Shown here piece after piece: positions 9,113-17,488 of a stretch of 64,000 nt of DNA; within the stretch, counting starts at the first letter, position 1, and each line of letters opens with the position of its first letter. Source of the stretch: Enterococcus sp. BWR-S5 (lineage in GTDB: Bacteria > Bacillota > Bacilli > Lactobacillales > Enterococcaceae); assembly GCF_016745255.1 (NCBI RefSeq), contig NZ_JADOEQ010000005.1:140273-204272 (forward strand), written 5' to 3'. Under the pieces are notes generated by a model that was not told where the DNA came from, did not search any database, and saw only the letters and a program-made list of their open reading frames with translations. The position numbers and the translations under genes are program-made.

Positions 9113-10095
9113 TGAGAGCAATCACTTATCTTGAAGCTGTGAATGAAGCATTAGATGAAGCCTTGCAAGATGATCCAAAGGTGTTTTTATTAGGTGAAGA
9201 TATCGGTGTTTACGGCGGCGGCTTTGGAGCAACTCACGGCTTGCAGAAAAAATACGGGGCAGAACGAGTGAGAGAAACGCCCATTTCAGAAAGTGCAATT
9301 GCCGGTGTAGCTGTCGGAGCAGCCATGACTGGCATGCGCCCGATTATGGAGCTGCAGTTTTCTGATTTTATTACCGTAGCGATGGATCAGCTGGTGAATC
9401 AGGCAGCTAAAATCCATTATATGTATGGTGGAAAAGCCAATGTTCCAATGGTTATGCGGACTGCCGGCGGCTCAGGTACAGGAGCTGCAGCACAGCATTC
9501 ACAAAGCCTGGAAAATTGGATGGCGCATATTCCGGGACTAAAGGTTGTTCAGCCGGCTAATGCCTATGATGCAAAAGGCTTGCTTCATGCAGCGATTGAG
9601 GATGAAAATCCAGTCATGTTCTATGAGCACAAGTTGCTTTATAAAACGGAAATGGATGTGCCTAAGGCAAAGTACACGATTCCATTAGGCAAAGCAGATA
9701 TCAAACGCGAAGGTCAAGATGTGACAATCGTGGCAACGGGAATTATGGTAGAGAAGGCACTGAAGGCTGCTGAGCTTTTAGCGCAGGAGGGAATCAGCTT
9801 GGAAGTGGTTGACCCACGTACCTTGGTTCCGTTGGATAAGGAAACGATTTTTAGCTCTGCTGCCAAAACGAAAAGAGTTATTGTTGCAACAGAGGCTGTG
9901 AAGAACAGCGGGTTTAGTGCTGAATTAGCAGCTGTCATCGCTGAATCGGAAATCAGTCGGCAACTGCTTCATCCAATCGTTCGTTTAGGTGGAGAATTTG
10001 TTCCAATGCCAGCTCAGCGACTTCTTGAAGAAATGGCAACACCGCAAATTGAAACGATTGTTCAGGCAGCCAAACAATTATTGAAAGAGGGATAA
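9112..10095 (+). CDS. Thiamine-diphosphate 2-oxoacid/acetoin dehydrogenase E1 beta
   Basis: A 327-residue E1 beta subunit of the transketolase-like family. The N-terminal Pyr domain carries [19 protein letters not shown] and [18 protein letters not shown], and the C-terminal transketolase domain has [15 protein letters not shown]. Together with the preceding alpha gene it forms an alpha2-beta2 E1. Start and stop are tightly coupled with the neighbours: the alpha stop overlaps its ATG and the regulator ATG follows its stop by one base. Sequence alone does not separate acetoin from pyruvate or branched-chain specificity. Confidence 0.88.
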   Translation: MRAITYLEAVNEALDEALQDDPKVFLLGEDIGVYGGGFGATHGLQKKYGAERVRETPISESAIAGVAVGAAMTGMRPIMELQFSDFITVAMDQLVNQAAKIHYMYGGKANVPMVMRTAGGSGTGAAAQHSQSLENWMAHIPGLKVVQPANAYDAKGLLHAAIEDENPVMFYEHKLLYKTEMDVPKAKYTIPLGKADIKREGQDVTIVATGIMVEKALKAAELLAQEGISLEVVDPRTLVPLDKETIFSSAAKTKRVIVATEAVKNSGFSAELAAVIAESEISRQLLHPIVRLGGEFVPMPAQRLLEEMATPQIETIVQAAKQLLKEG

Positions 10096-10096
10096 C

Positions 10097-11044
10097 ATGA
10101 GAATCAGTGAGAATCGTCGGAAATTATTGAAGGTTGTAACCCTTTATTATGATGCTGGGCTGACACAGGCTGAAATTGCCAGAAAAATGTCTATTTCCCG
10201 TCCGGTGATTTCCAAAATGCTGCAACAGGCAAAAGAGGAAGGAATCGTAAAGATATCCATTCACGATGATTCTGCTTATGCGGTCAAGCTCAGCCTTGAG
10301 CTGGCTGACCGTTATCAACTTGAGGATGTAATCATTGTTCCGGACAATGATTACAGTCCTGAATTGAAAATAAAGAGAAAGGTCAGTGAAGCGGCTGCCG
10401 ATTATCTGGGAAGTATCCTGGAACCGGAAATGTCGATTGGCCTATCTTGGGGCACAACCTTGGCAGATGTGATTGACGCACTGCCATTTTATTCGTTTCC
10501 GATGATTGACGTCTGTCCGTTAGTCGGGGGAGTGTCAAGTGAGCATCTTTATTATGACACCAACCATTTAGCCTTCCGTCTATCTGAAAAACTGAATTGC
10601 CGCTGTCAATACGCTTATTTTCCTGCATTGGCTGAAAGTACTGAGCTTGCGGATGTATTGAACCAGAGCAATATGCTGCAGACAGCAATGGATCATGCGA
10701 TGAAGGTTGATTTGGCGATTATAGGTGTAGGAAATCCGACAAAGCATTCAACGTGGCATGAGCTGGGTTATTTTGATGAGCAGAATATGTTGGATATTAA
10801 GCAGGACGATATCAAAGGTGATGGTGTAGCGTCATTGTTTGACAAAAATGGCGAAACGGTGAACAATACTATTAGCAGACGCATGCTGGGAATAAAGGTT
10901 GAAGATTTGGCGGAAATTCCTCAAGTCATGGTTATCGGCAGTGGGAAAGAAAAAGCGGAAAGCATCCATCCATTGTTAATCGGTAACTATTGTTCAATTC
11001 TTGTCACTGACCAAATGGCGGCAGAAGCATTGCTGGCAATGTGA
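10097..11044 (+). CDS. SorC/DeoR-family transcriptional regulator
   Basis: A 315-residue SorC-type regulator. The N-terminal helix-turn-helix is LTQAEIARKMSISRPVISKMLQQAKEEGIV (about 23-52), followed by a sugar-isomerase-like effector domain with LSWGTTLADV and a C-terminal IIGVGNP / VTDQMAAEALL region. These proteins normally sense phosphorylated sugars. It is the third gene of the E1 operon, one base after the E1 beta stop, and probably controls that operon. A SorC sensor attached to an E1 pair hints that the physiological substrate derives from a sugar or polyol rather than general pyruvate metabolism. Confidence 0.88.
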   Translation: MRISENRRKLLKVVTLYYDAGLTQAEIARKMSISRPVISKMLQQAKEEGIVKISIHDDSAYAVKLSLELADRYQLEDVIIVPDNDYSPELKIKRKVSEAAADYLGSILEPEMSIGLSWGTTLADVIDALPFYSFPMIDVCPLVGGVSSEHLYYDTNHLAFRLSEKLNCRCQYAYFPALAESTELADVLNQSNMLQTAMDHAMKVDLAIIGVGNPTKHSTWHELGYFDEQNMLDIKQDDIKGDGVASLFDKNGETVNNTISRRMLGIKVEDLAEIPQVMVIGSGKEKAESIHPLLIGNYCSILVTDQMAAEALLAM

Positions 11045-11195
11045 GTACATACAAAGAGCGCGCGTAATTGTGAAAGCTTGAAATCCAATACAAAGTACAC
11101 TACAATATATCAGTACAAAAACACTTCACTATAGAGTGTTTGGTCTACTGATAGAACGAGAAGACTGCTATTTGTAGAAATGAAAAACATAGATG

Positions 11196-11228
11196 AGAAG
11201 AAACCTAGAGTGCTGACCTAGTTTCTTC
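11196..11228. other. Inverted repeat before DUF1934 gene
   Basis: GAGAAGAAACCTAG and CTAGTTTCTTC form a stem with one bulged C just upstream of the AAAAGGAGG of the next gene. There is no clean T-run; it may be a leaky terminator of the SorC operon or a leader structure. Confidence 0.35.
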
Positions 11229-11253
11229 GTTAGTTAAAAGGAGGCTCATCAAG

Positions 11254-11688
11254 ATGGATTTAACACAAGGAACAGATATTTCAATTCAATTGAAAACAGA
11301 AGTAACACAAGGTGGAGAAAAAAAGGATTTCTTTTTTGACTTAACAGGTCAGATTGTAAAGATTGGAGATACCCTTTATATTCGCTATAAAGAAGAGCTG
11401 GAAGATGGAAAAGAAACACCAGTAACCATTAAGGTTGAGCCGGATGGGAAAATCCAGCTAATCCGCTCCGGTGAACTGCGGATGCGTTTGAAATTCGGTT
11501 ATCGTGAACGACTGGATACTACCTATCGAACACCGTATGGACTCTTTGAAATTACAACATACACCCATAATTTGAGATTTAGTCTGAAGGATCAGCCTAT
11601 ATCAGGGTCAATTGTGATCGATTACGATTTGTACTCTCAAAGTGAAAGAGTTGGGGAATACCATCTAGAGTTAGAATTTACTGCGTAA
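11254..11688 (+). CDS. DUF1934 (YwiB-like) beta-barrel protein
   Basis: A 144-residue protein matching the DUF1934/YwiB family, predicted to be a calycin-like beta barrel. Visible family features are alternating strands, the central RSGELRMRLKFGYRERLDTTYRTPYG-type region (about residues 71-96, with the conserved YRTPYG) and a C-terminal IDYDLYSQ. The AAAAGGAGG is 10 bases before the ATG. Function is not established. It sits directly ahead of rpoE in the same direction, with rpoE having its own promoter. Confidence 0.8.
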   Translation: MDLTQGTDISIQLKTEVTQGGEKKDFFFDLTGQIVKIGDTLYIRYKEELEDGKETPVTIKVEPDGKIQLIRSGELRMRLKFGYRERLDTTYRTPYGLFEITTYTHNLRFSLKDQPISGSIVIDYDLYSQSERVGEYHLELEFTA

Positions 11689-11703
11689 TTGTGAAAGAAT
11701 CAA

Positions 11704-11732
11704 TTGCTTTTTTGAGTGTGATTTTGTATGAT
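11704..11732 (+). promoter_or_regulatory. Promoter of rpoE
   Basis: TTGCTT (11704-11709), 17-base spacer, TATGAT (11727-11732), followed about 30 bases later by the rpoE start. It fits a sigma-70-type vegetative promoter. Confidence 0.65.
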
Positions 11733-11763
11733 AAAGTGTAGACTGTGAAAGGACGTGTACTAC

Positions 11764-12387
11764 TTGGAAATTAATGTATTTGAAGGATTGAACAAGAACG
11801 AATTATCCATGATTGAAGTTGCCCACGCAATTTTAGAACAAAAAGGTGATGTCATGGATTTCTCAGACTTGGTAAATGAGATCCAAAACTATCTTGGAAC
11901 GTCTGATGGCAACATCCGCGATTCTTTAGCGCAATTTTATACTGACCTGAATATCGATGGAAGTTTCATCTCTTTGGGGGACAATCAGTGGGGCCTTCGT
12001 TCATGGTATCCAATCGATTCGATCGATGAAGAAGTAACACATGGCCTTGATGAGGATGAAGATGATACACCACGTCGTAGAAAGCGTAAGAAAGTCAATG
12101 CGTTCATCATGGATACAAATGATGAAGATGTCATTGATTACAATGATGATGATCCGGAGGATGCAGAATTAACTGCAGATGAGGATGAAGACATCTACGA
12201 TGATGAAGAAGATGATGAAGATGAAGAAATCAAAGCATATAACAGTGATCTGCAGGAAATCGGTGCAGATGAAGATGAAGAAGACGATGAGCTGGAAGAG
12301 TTGACAATCATCGATGACGATGAGGTAGACAGCGACTTTGACGATGAGGAAGAGGAAGAAGAAGAGTACGATTCTGAAGAAGAATAG
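11764..12387 (+). CDS. rpoE: RNA polymerase delta subunit
   Basis: A 207-residue RNA polymerase delta subunit, the Firmicutes-specific factor that speeds polymerase recycling and tunes promoter sensitivity to initiating NTP. The N-terminal folded domain (about 1-90) contains [20 protein letters not shown] and [13 protein letters not shown]; the rest is a disordered tail made almost entirely of Asp and Glu. I chose TTG 11764 because the family starts with (M/L)EINVF and GAAAGG lies about 11 bases upstream; GTG 11755 is too close to that site. In many Firmicutes pyrG follows directly, but here it is 27 kb away. Confidence 0.93.
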   Translation: MEINVFEGLNKNELSMIEVAHAILEQKGDVMDFSDLVNEIQNYLGTSDGNIRDSLAQFYTDLNIDGSFISLGDNQWGLRSWYPIDSIDEEVTHGLDEDEDDTPRRRKRKKVNAFIMDTNDEDVIDYNDDDPEDAELTADEDEDIYDDEEDDEDEEIKAYNSDLQEIGADEDEEDDELEELTIIDDDEVDSDFDDEEEEEEEYDSEEE

Positions 12388-12439
12388 TTCGTTTGATTCG
12401 ACTTTTTATTTCTTAAGAGACAAACAGTGAAATCAATTG

Positions 12440-12474
12440 GAACTGTGGCGAGTCAGTCGTCACAGTTCTTTTTA
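12440..12474 (+). terminator. Terminator of rpoE
   Basis: Stem GAACTGTGGCGA / TCGTCACAGTTC with loop GTCAG, one G-T pair, followed by T5. It closes the rpoE unit before the catabolic island. Confidence 0.85.
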
Positions 12475-12562
12475 TGTCCGATTTTTTTAGAGAAATATTT
12501 CTTTCGAAAGGTAATCAATCAGCAATGGAGTAACTTATTTCCCAAAAATTGATGAGAAACAG

Positions 12563-12604
12563 TTGATTTTTCTTATTTATACTATATAATTTCTTATAAA
12601 GAAA
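12563..12604 (+). promoter_or_regulatory. Promoter and palindromic operator of kdgR
   Basis: TTGATT (12563-12568), 16-base spacer, TATAAT (12585-12590). A perfect palindrome TTTCTTATAAAGAAA (12590-12604) begins at the -10 and covers the start of transcription, right before the ribosome binding site. Its position suggests autorepression by the IclR protein. Confidence 0.6.
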
Positions 12605-12615
12605 GGATGAGGGCG

Positions 12616-13377
12616 ATGGCAGAAGCAAAACCTTATGGAACAGTGCTAATCAAAGCAGCGAAAATTATGGATTATCTATCAGAGCATCCCAACCGTTCTC
12701 TACAGGAAATTGCAACTAGTATTGGGATGACGGCATCAACAACAATTAAAATCCTTGATACCCTTGTATTGATTGGCTATGTTCAAAAAAATGAAGATAA
12801 AAGCTATCGTTTGGGCTCTAAACTGATTCGATATGCCAATAAAAGGCTGGAACAATTGGATTTGGCAGAGATTACTTATCCTTATTTGGAGAGACTTCAA
12901 CAAACGATTGATGAAACAATCCATTTGGGTATACTGAATGATAATGAAATATTATATATCAATAAGCTGGAACCGAAGCATCAAACGATTAGGATGTCTT
13001 CAAAGGTTGGGATTACTCGACCTCTATACAGCTCTGCGATGGGGAAGGCGGTACTGGCGAAATTTTCTCAACCAGAGTTTGAAGCATATTTGGAAAGTCA
13101 TGTATTGACTCCTTACACCGAAAATACCATTACGAATCCTTTGAGATTGGCAAAAGAGCTGGATGAAATCCGGCAGACTTGTGTCGCCTTTGATGATGAA
13201 GAGATGGAGATGGATATTTTTTGTATCGGTGCCTCTCTTGAAAGTGAAAACCAGATTATCGGTGCATTTAGTGTCAGCATGCCAAAGTATCGCTTGAATG
13301 AGAAGACGAAGGAGCTAATTATCCAAGCCGTGCTAAAAACAAAGGAAGAGCTGGAACAGATTTTGATGGCAAAATAG
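12616..13377 (+). CDS. kdgR: IclR-family regulator, probable KdgR
   Basis: A 253-residue IclR-type repressor. The winged helix occupies about residues 10-75 (RSLQEIATSIGMTASTTIKILDTLVLIGYVQK), and the effector domain contains SSAMGKAVLA and a C-terminal GAFSVSMP. ATG 12616 is 6-8 bases from AAGGATG; the ATG at 12607 lies inside that site. It precedes the ketodeoxygluconate operon eda-kdgK-kduI-kduD, so KdgR with 2-keto-3-deoxygluconate or its phosphate as inducer is the best guess. A similar palindrome lies at its own promoter and at the eda promoter. Confidence 0.85.
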   Translation: MAEAKPYGTVLIKAAKIMDYLSEHPNRSLQEIATSIGMTASTTIKILDTLVLIGYVQKNEDKSYRLGSKLIRYANKRLEQLDLAEITYPYLERLQQTIDETIHLGILNDNEILYINKLEPKHQTIRMSSKVGITRPLYSSAMGKAVLAKFSQPEFEAYLESHVLTPYTENTITNPLRLAKELDEIRQTCVAFDDEEMEMDIFCIGASLESENQIIGAFSVSMPKYRLNEKTKELIIQAVLKTKEELEQILMAK

Positions 13378-13393
13378 AAAACAGAAGGAATGA

Positions 13394-13424
13394 GAGAATC
13401 GCAAGCAGCGCTTCTCTTTTTTTG
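13394..13424 (+). terminator. Terminator of kdgR
   Basis: Stem GAGAATCGC / GCGCTTCTC with one mismatch, loop AAGCA, then T7. Confidence 0.8.
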
Positions 13425-13633
13425 TATGTAAAGAAATTAGTAAGTTTGTAATTTCAATGATATCAAGAGATAGAGCGGGAATAATTGGAAGAATGTCTAG
13501 CTGAACGAGCCCGTTCGGCGTTTCTAATGTAAAGTCGATTTAGCTCAAAAGATACAGCCTTTTTGAGAAACGACAGAATGAAGAGAGTTAAAAGTTTTAG
13601 GAAGCTTTCGATAGATTTATCATTAAAAAACGT
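13425..13633. other. Non-coding spacer with degenerate repeat copy
   Basis: No gene seen between the kdgR terminator and the eda promoter. It contains, at 13499-13520, a degenerate copy (19 of 22 positions) of the perfect palindrome found at 16444-16465. Confidence 0.5.
13499..13520. repeat. Short palindromic repeat, copy 1
   Basis: AGCTGAACGAGC followed by CCGTTCGGCG. It matches the 22-bp palindrome at 16444-16465 at 19 of 22 positions. A TAGCTCAAA follows downstream, as it also does after the 16.4-kb copy. Confidence 0.55.
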
Positions 13634-13708
13634 TTGCATTTTCTGTTTTTGTATGTATAATGAAAGTGTAGATTTCTTAATAGTAAAACAAAATTTCTAA
13701 ATAAGAAA
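13634..13708 (+). promoter_or_regulatory. Promoter and operators of the eda-kdgK-kduI-kduD operon
   Basis: TTGCAT (13634-13639), 16-base spacer, TATAAT (13656-13661). Downstream, TTTCTAAATAAGAAA (13694-13708) is a 15-bp palindrome of the same form as the one at kdgR, and TTTCTTAATAGTAAA (13673-13687) is a half-matching copy. The arrangement fits KdgR repression by roadblock. Confidence 0.65.
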
Positions 13709-13720
13709 AGAGTGGTGGGC

Positions 13721-14368
13721 TTGAAAAGAGTTAATATTCTTCAAAGATTGGAAACAGCAGGAGTAATTGCTGTAGTTCGCGGAAAAGACAAAGAGGAAGC
13801 AATCAAAGCAAGTCATGCAATCGTAAAGGGTGGTATGCATGGTTTGGAGCTGACATTCACTGTACCTCAAGCAGATGAAGTCATCAGAGAATTAGCAGAA
13901 GCATACAAAGATAAGCCGGAGGTAGTCATTGGAGCCGGTACAGTATTGGATGCTGTAACAGCACGTATGGCAATAATGGCAGGAGCAGATTATATTGTGA
14001 GTCCGTCCTTTGATCGAGAAACAGCTGAAATCTGTAACTTGTATCAAATTCCATATTTACCGGGTTGTATGACTATCACCGAGATGAAAGAAGCATTGAA
14101 GAGCGGTGTTGATATCATTAAGTTGTTTCCTGGTAGTGCGTATGGTCCAAGTATTATTTCAGCATTCAAAGCACCAATGCCTCATTTGAATATTATGCCA
14201 ACAGGTGGTGTAAGTCTGGATAACATGGCCGAATGGTTTAAAGCCGGCGTAATTACAGTAGGTGTAGGTGGGAATCTTTTAGCACCGGCAGCTGTTGGTG
14301 ATTTTGATAAAGTAACTGAAGTTGCTGCTGAATACATGGCGAAGTTCCATGAAATAAAAGGAGCATAG
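13721..14368 (+). CDS. eda: 2-keto-3-deoxy-6-phosphogluconate aldolase (second paralogue)
   Basis: A 215-residue KDPG aldolase that splits KDPG into pyruvate and glyceraldehyde-3-phosphate, the last step of uronate catabolism. The catalytic glutamate is E43 in GLELTFTVP and the Schiff-base lysine K134 in DIIKLFPGSAYGPS. I chose TTG 13721 (peptide KRVNILQRL follows, as in relatives) over the in-frame GTGs at 13712 and 13715, because AAAAGAG lies 8-10 bases before it. The kdgK gene follows after two bases. Compared with the paralogue at 1.0 kb it has the standard IKLFP active-site loop. Confidence 0.9.
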   Translation: MKRVNILQRLETAGVIAVVRGKDKEEAIKASHAIVKGGMHGLELTFTVPQADEVIRELAEAYKDKPEVVIGAGTVLDAVTARMAIMAGADYIVSPSFDRETAEICNLYQIPYLPGCMTITEMKEALKSGVDIIKLFPGSAYGPSIISAFKAPMPHLNIMPTGGVSLDNMAEWFKAGVITVGVGGNLLAPAAVGDFDKVTEVAAEYMAKFHEIKGA

Positions 14369-14370
14369 CG

Positions 14371-15381
14371 ATGGGTAAAGTTGTAACTCTTGGTGAAATT
14401 ATGCTGCGATTTTCAACAGACTGCGGCATTCGTATTGCTCAAACTGAAGCTTTTACGGCACATTACGGTGGTGGTGAAGCAAATGTTGCTGTTTCTCTGG
14501 CAAACTATGGACATCAGGTAGCTTTTGCAAGTAAGGTTCCGAACAACGCTTTGGGTGAAGCGGTGAAGAAACATCTGAATCGTTATAGTGTTGACACCAA
14601 ATATCTGTTAAAAGGTGGACCAAGGCTAGGCTCTTACTACCTTGAAGCAGGAATTGGTGAACGTGCTGCCAGCGTTATCTATGATCGAGCGGGCTCGAGC
14701 TTTGCGTTGATGACAGCTGTTGAATGGGATACAAAAGAGCTATTCTCGGATTGCGATATTTTTCATATCTCAGGGATTACACCAGCGCTTTCTGAGGCTT
14801 GGAAAGAGCTGACCATTCAATTGATTCAAGCTGCAAAGGATGCAAGCTGTCTGATTAGTTTTGATGTCAATTATCGCGGCAAGCTTTGGACTAAGGAAGA
14901 AGCGGGGCAAACAATCCGCACCATCCTGCCATATGTAGATTATTGTTCAGCTGGAAACTTGGATGCACAGCATTTTCTGGAAATCAGTAAATATACTGGA
15001 ACTTCAGAAAAAGAAGAATCAAGCTATTACTATCAAGAAATGCAAAAGAAATATCCGAATATTTCTGTGTTTTATTCAACAAAACGCAAGGTTCATTCTG
15101 CCAGTGCAAATGAATTGATTGGTACACTTTGGGCTGGGGAACAGTATTACGAATCTCAATGCCATTTAATCGATCCGATTGTTGATCGAGTGGGCGGCGG
15201 AGATGCGTTTGCGGGTGGTGTGCTGCATGGTTTGTTAAACAAAACAAACTACCAAGATGTTATCAGCTTTGCAACAGCTGCATCTGCCTTGAAACATACC
15301 GTACATGGTGACTGCAATCAATTTAGTGAAGAGGAAGTCAATAGCTTCTTAGCTATGGGCTCTGGGAAAATTATTCGTTAG
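14371..15381 (+). CDS. kdgK: 2-keto-3-deoxygluconate kinase
   Basis: A 336-residue PfkB-family sugar kinase that phosphorylates 2-keto-3-deoxygluconate to KDPG. Signatures are the N-terminal GEIMLRFS and HYGGGEANVAVSLANYG, and the C-terminal ATP/anion-hole motif DRVGGGDAFAGGVLHGL with the catalytic aspartate. The start ATG follows AAAGGAG. It sits between eda and kduI, the standard pathway set. Assignment as KdgK rather than ribokinase or fructokinase rests mainly on this context. Confidence 0.9.
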   Translation: MGKVVTLGEIMLRFSTDCGIRIAQTEAFTAHYGGGEANVAVSLANYGHQVAFASKVPNNALGEAVKKHLNRYSVDTKYLLKGGPRLGSYYLEAGIGERAASVIYDRAGSSFALMTAVEWDTKELFSDCDIFHISGITPALSEAWKELTIQLIQAAKDASCLISFDVNYRGKLWTKEEAGQTIRTILPYVDYCSAGNLDAQHFLEISKYTGTSEKEESSYYYQEMQKKYPNISVFYSTKRKVHSASANELIGTLWAGEQYYESQCHLIDPIVDRVGGGDAFAGGVLHGLLNKTNYQDVISFATAASALKHTVHGDCNQFSEEEVNSFLAMGSGKIIR

Positions 15382-15424
15382 TACATGCTAAATGACTCAA
15401 GTAAATCAAAGTTATGCCTATAAA

Positions 15425-15450
15425 GTGACTGAAACTGCTGTTTCAGTCAC
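15425..15450 (+). other. Perfect intercistronic hairpin between kdgK and kduI
   Basis: GTGACTGAAAC, loop TGCT, GTTTCAGTCAC: an 11-bp perfect stem with a tetraloop and no T-run. It is too strong to be chance and may act as an mRNA stabiliser or processing site that sets different levels of the two halves of the operon. Confidence 0.5.
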
Positions 15451-15477
15451 GTCAAAATAGAGAGGAGCACTAGAAAC

Positions 15478-16317
15478 ATGCAAAATATGGAAACTCGTTA
15501 CACTCATAGTCCGGAGGATATCCGTCATTATTCTACAGAACAGCTGAGAGATGAATTCTTAGTAGAGAAGGTTTTTGTGCCTGGGACAATTGCATTGACC
15601 TATACACACAATGACCGCATGATCTTTGGTGGGGTTACACCTGCGAAGGAAGCATTGGAAATCAAGTTGGATAAAGAGTTAGGCGTAGACTACTTCTTGG
15701 AACGTCGTGAATTAGGTGTTATCAACATTGGTGGACCTGGATTTATCGAAATTGACGGACAAAAGGAAGAAATGAAAAAGCAAGATGGCTATTACATCGG
15801 AAAAGAAACACGTCATGTTGTTTTCTCTTCTGAAAATCCTGAAAATCCGGCAAAATTCTATATCAGCTCAGTTCCTGCACACCACAAATATCCAAATGTG
15901 AAAATCAGCATTGACGATATCAAACCGATGGAGACTGGTGAGCCGTTGACACTGAACGAACGTAAAATTTATCAATACATCCATCCAAATGTCTGCGAAA
16001 GCTGTCAATTACAAATGGGTTATACAATCTTAGAACCAGGCAGCTCATGGAATACAATGCCTTGTCATACCCATGAACGTCGTATGGAAGCATATGTATA
16101 CTTCGATATGGAACAAGACACACGTGTGTTCCACATGATGGGTAAACCAGACGAAACAAAACACTTGGTAATGGGGAACGAACAAGCAGCCATCTCACCA
16201 AGCTGGTCGATTCACTCTGGTGTTGGAACAAGCAACTATTCATTTATCTGGGCAATGTGCGGCGAAAATATCACATACACAGATATGGATATGGTACCAA
16301 TGAATCAATTGAAGTAA
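15478..16317 (+). CDS. kduI: 5-keto-4-deoxyuronate isomerase
   Basis: A 279-residue KduI, a cupin enzyme that isomerises 4-deoxy-L-threo-5-hexosulose uronate to 2,5-diketo-3-deoxygluconate. The zinc ligands are all present: H197, H199 and E204 in CHTHERRMEAYVYF and H246 in WSIHSGVGT, matching the E. coli positions within one residue. Length is the family norm. The RBS is AGAGGAG about 11 bases before the ATG. It handles the unsaturated uronate released by the GH105 enzyme encoded at 18.6 kb. Confidence 0.95.
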   Translation: MQNMETRYTHSPEDIRHYSTEQLRDEFLVEKVFVPGTIALTYTHNDRMIFGGVTPAKEALEIKLDKELGVDYFLERRELGVINIGGPGFIEIDGQKEEMKKQDGYYIGKETRHVVFSSENPENPAKFYISSVPAHHKYPNVKISIDDIKPMETGEPLTLNERKIYQYIHPNVCESCQLQMGYTILEPGSSWNTMPCHTHERRMEAYVYFDMEQDTRVFHMMGKPDETKHLVMGNEQAAISPSWSIHSGVGTSNYSFIWAMCGENITYTDMDMVPMNQLK

Positions 16318-16481
16318 GAAAAGCTGAACAGACCGGGCAGCTCCTGAGCAATAAAGAGACTTGATTCAATGATAATCTGTATCATTGCAAGCAAGGCATC
16401 CTATTGTCGAAGGCGTTGGTCAGTGAAGCTGGACAAAAAGAAAAGCTGAACGAGCTCGTTCAGCTCTCGAGCACTATAGCT
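16317..16481. repeat. Two degenerate copies of a short palindromic repeat
   Basis: Copy A starts AGAAAAGCTGAAC at 16317 and copy B with the same 13 bases at 16439. Both continue to CAGCTC and then a TGAGCA/CGAGCA step within 40 bases. Copy B contains a perfect 22-bp palindrome at 16444-16465 (AGCTGAACGAG and its complement). The copies lie in the 239-base gap between kduI and kduD. They may be mobile-repeat remnants or mRNA structures. Confidence 0.55.
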
Positions 16482-16556
16482 CAAATAAACGTTAAGAGAA
16501 CTCGTCAGCTTTGGCATGACGGTCGACAACAAAAAAGAAAAGAGGAGAAAAATCAG

Positions 16557-17360
16557 ATGGATTTTAATATGGATAGCTTCCGCTTAGACGGAAAAATTGC
16601 TCTTGTTACAGGAGCTGTATACGGAATTGGGTTTGAAATTGCCAGCTCATTAGCAGCTGCAGGTGCAACAATTGTTTTCAATAATATTGACCAAAAATCA
16701 GTAAATGATGGTGTTGAAAACTATAAAAAAGCTGGTATTGACGCGAAGGGTTACGTTTGTGACGTAACGAATGAAGAGCAAGTACAGGCAATGGTTAAAC
16801 AAATCAAAGAAGAAGTCGGCGTTATTGATATTCTTGTAAATAATGCGGGTATTATTAAACGTACACCAATGCACGAAATGGCTGCTGCAGATTTCCGTCA
16901 AGTAATCGACATCGATTTGAACGGACCATTTATTATGGCAAAAGCTGTTCTTCCTGGTATGATGGAACAAAACAGTGGGAAAATCATCAATATTTGTTCA
17001 ATGATGAGTGAGCTTGGACGTGAAACAGTAAGTGCTTATGCAGCTGCTAAGGGCGGATTGAAGATGTTAACGAAAAATATTGCATCTGAATACGGTGAAT
17101 ACAACATCCAGTGTAACGGCATTGGACCTGGCTACATTGCAACACCTCAAACAGCGCCATTGCGTGAACAGCAAGAGGATGGTTCTCGTCATCCATTTGA
17201 CCAATTTATCGTTGGACGTACACCGGCAGCACGTTGGGGAACACCTGATGATTTAGCTGGGCCAGCAGTATTTTTGGCTTCTAAAGCGTCAGATTTTGTT
17301 AATGGTCACATTCTGTATGTTGATGGTGGAATCCTGGCATACATTGGTAAACAACCTTAA
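16557..17360 (+). CDS. kduD: 2-keto-3-deoxygluconate oxidoreductase (SDR family)
   Basis: A 267-residue short-chain dehydrogenase that reduces 2,5-diketo-3-deoxygluconate to 2-keto-3-deoxygluconate. The NAD(P) motif is TGAVYGIG near the N-terminus, followed by LVNNAG, the catalytic serine region NICSMMSE and the YAAAK active-site pair. ATG 16557 is 9 bases from GAGGAG; an upstream in-frame ATG would run through the repeat region and encodes no family sequence. It ends the operon, ahead of a strong terminator. Confidence 0.92.
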   Translation: MDFNMDSFRLDGKIALVTGAVYGIGFEIASSLAAAGATIVFNNIDQKSVNDGVENYKKAGIDAKGYVCDVTNEEQVQAMVKQIKEEVGVIDILVNNAGIIKRTPMHEMAAADFRQVIDIDLNGPFIMAKAVLPGMMEQNSGKIINICSMMSELGRETVSAYAAAKGGLKMLTKNIASEYGEYNIQCNGIGPGYIATPQTAPLREQQEDGSRHPFDQFIVGRTPAARWGTPDDLAGPAVFLASKASDFVNGHILYVDGGILAYIGKQP

Positions 17361-17418
17361 GTCTTCAAGGTCTCCTAAGTAATAACTGTATATAAAAAAT
17401 TCCTAAGTAAATAAATAA

Positions 17419-17459
17419 GGTTCTGCTTCACATGCGTGAGTGAAGCAGAACCGTTTTTT
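17419..17459. terminator. Terminator after kduD
   Basis: 13-bp stem GGTTCTGCTTCAC / GTGAAGCAGAACC (17419-17431 and 17440-17452) followed by T6. It separates kduD from the convergent AraC gene. Confidence 0.92.
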
Positions 17460-17488
17460 GTCCTATGAATCATGGGATGCATCTTTGT

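Noticed and set aside
11755..11763. GTG at 11755 as the rpoE start.
   Set aside because: It is only 3 bases from GAAAGG, and the family sequence begins at the TTG-encoded residue at 11764.
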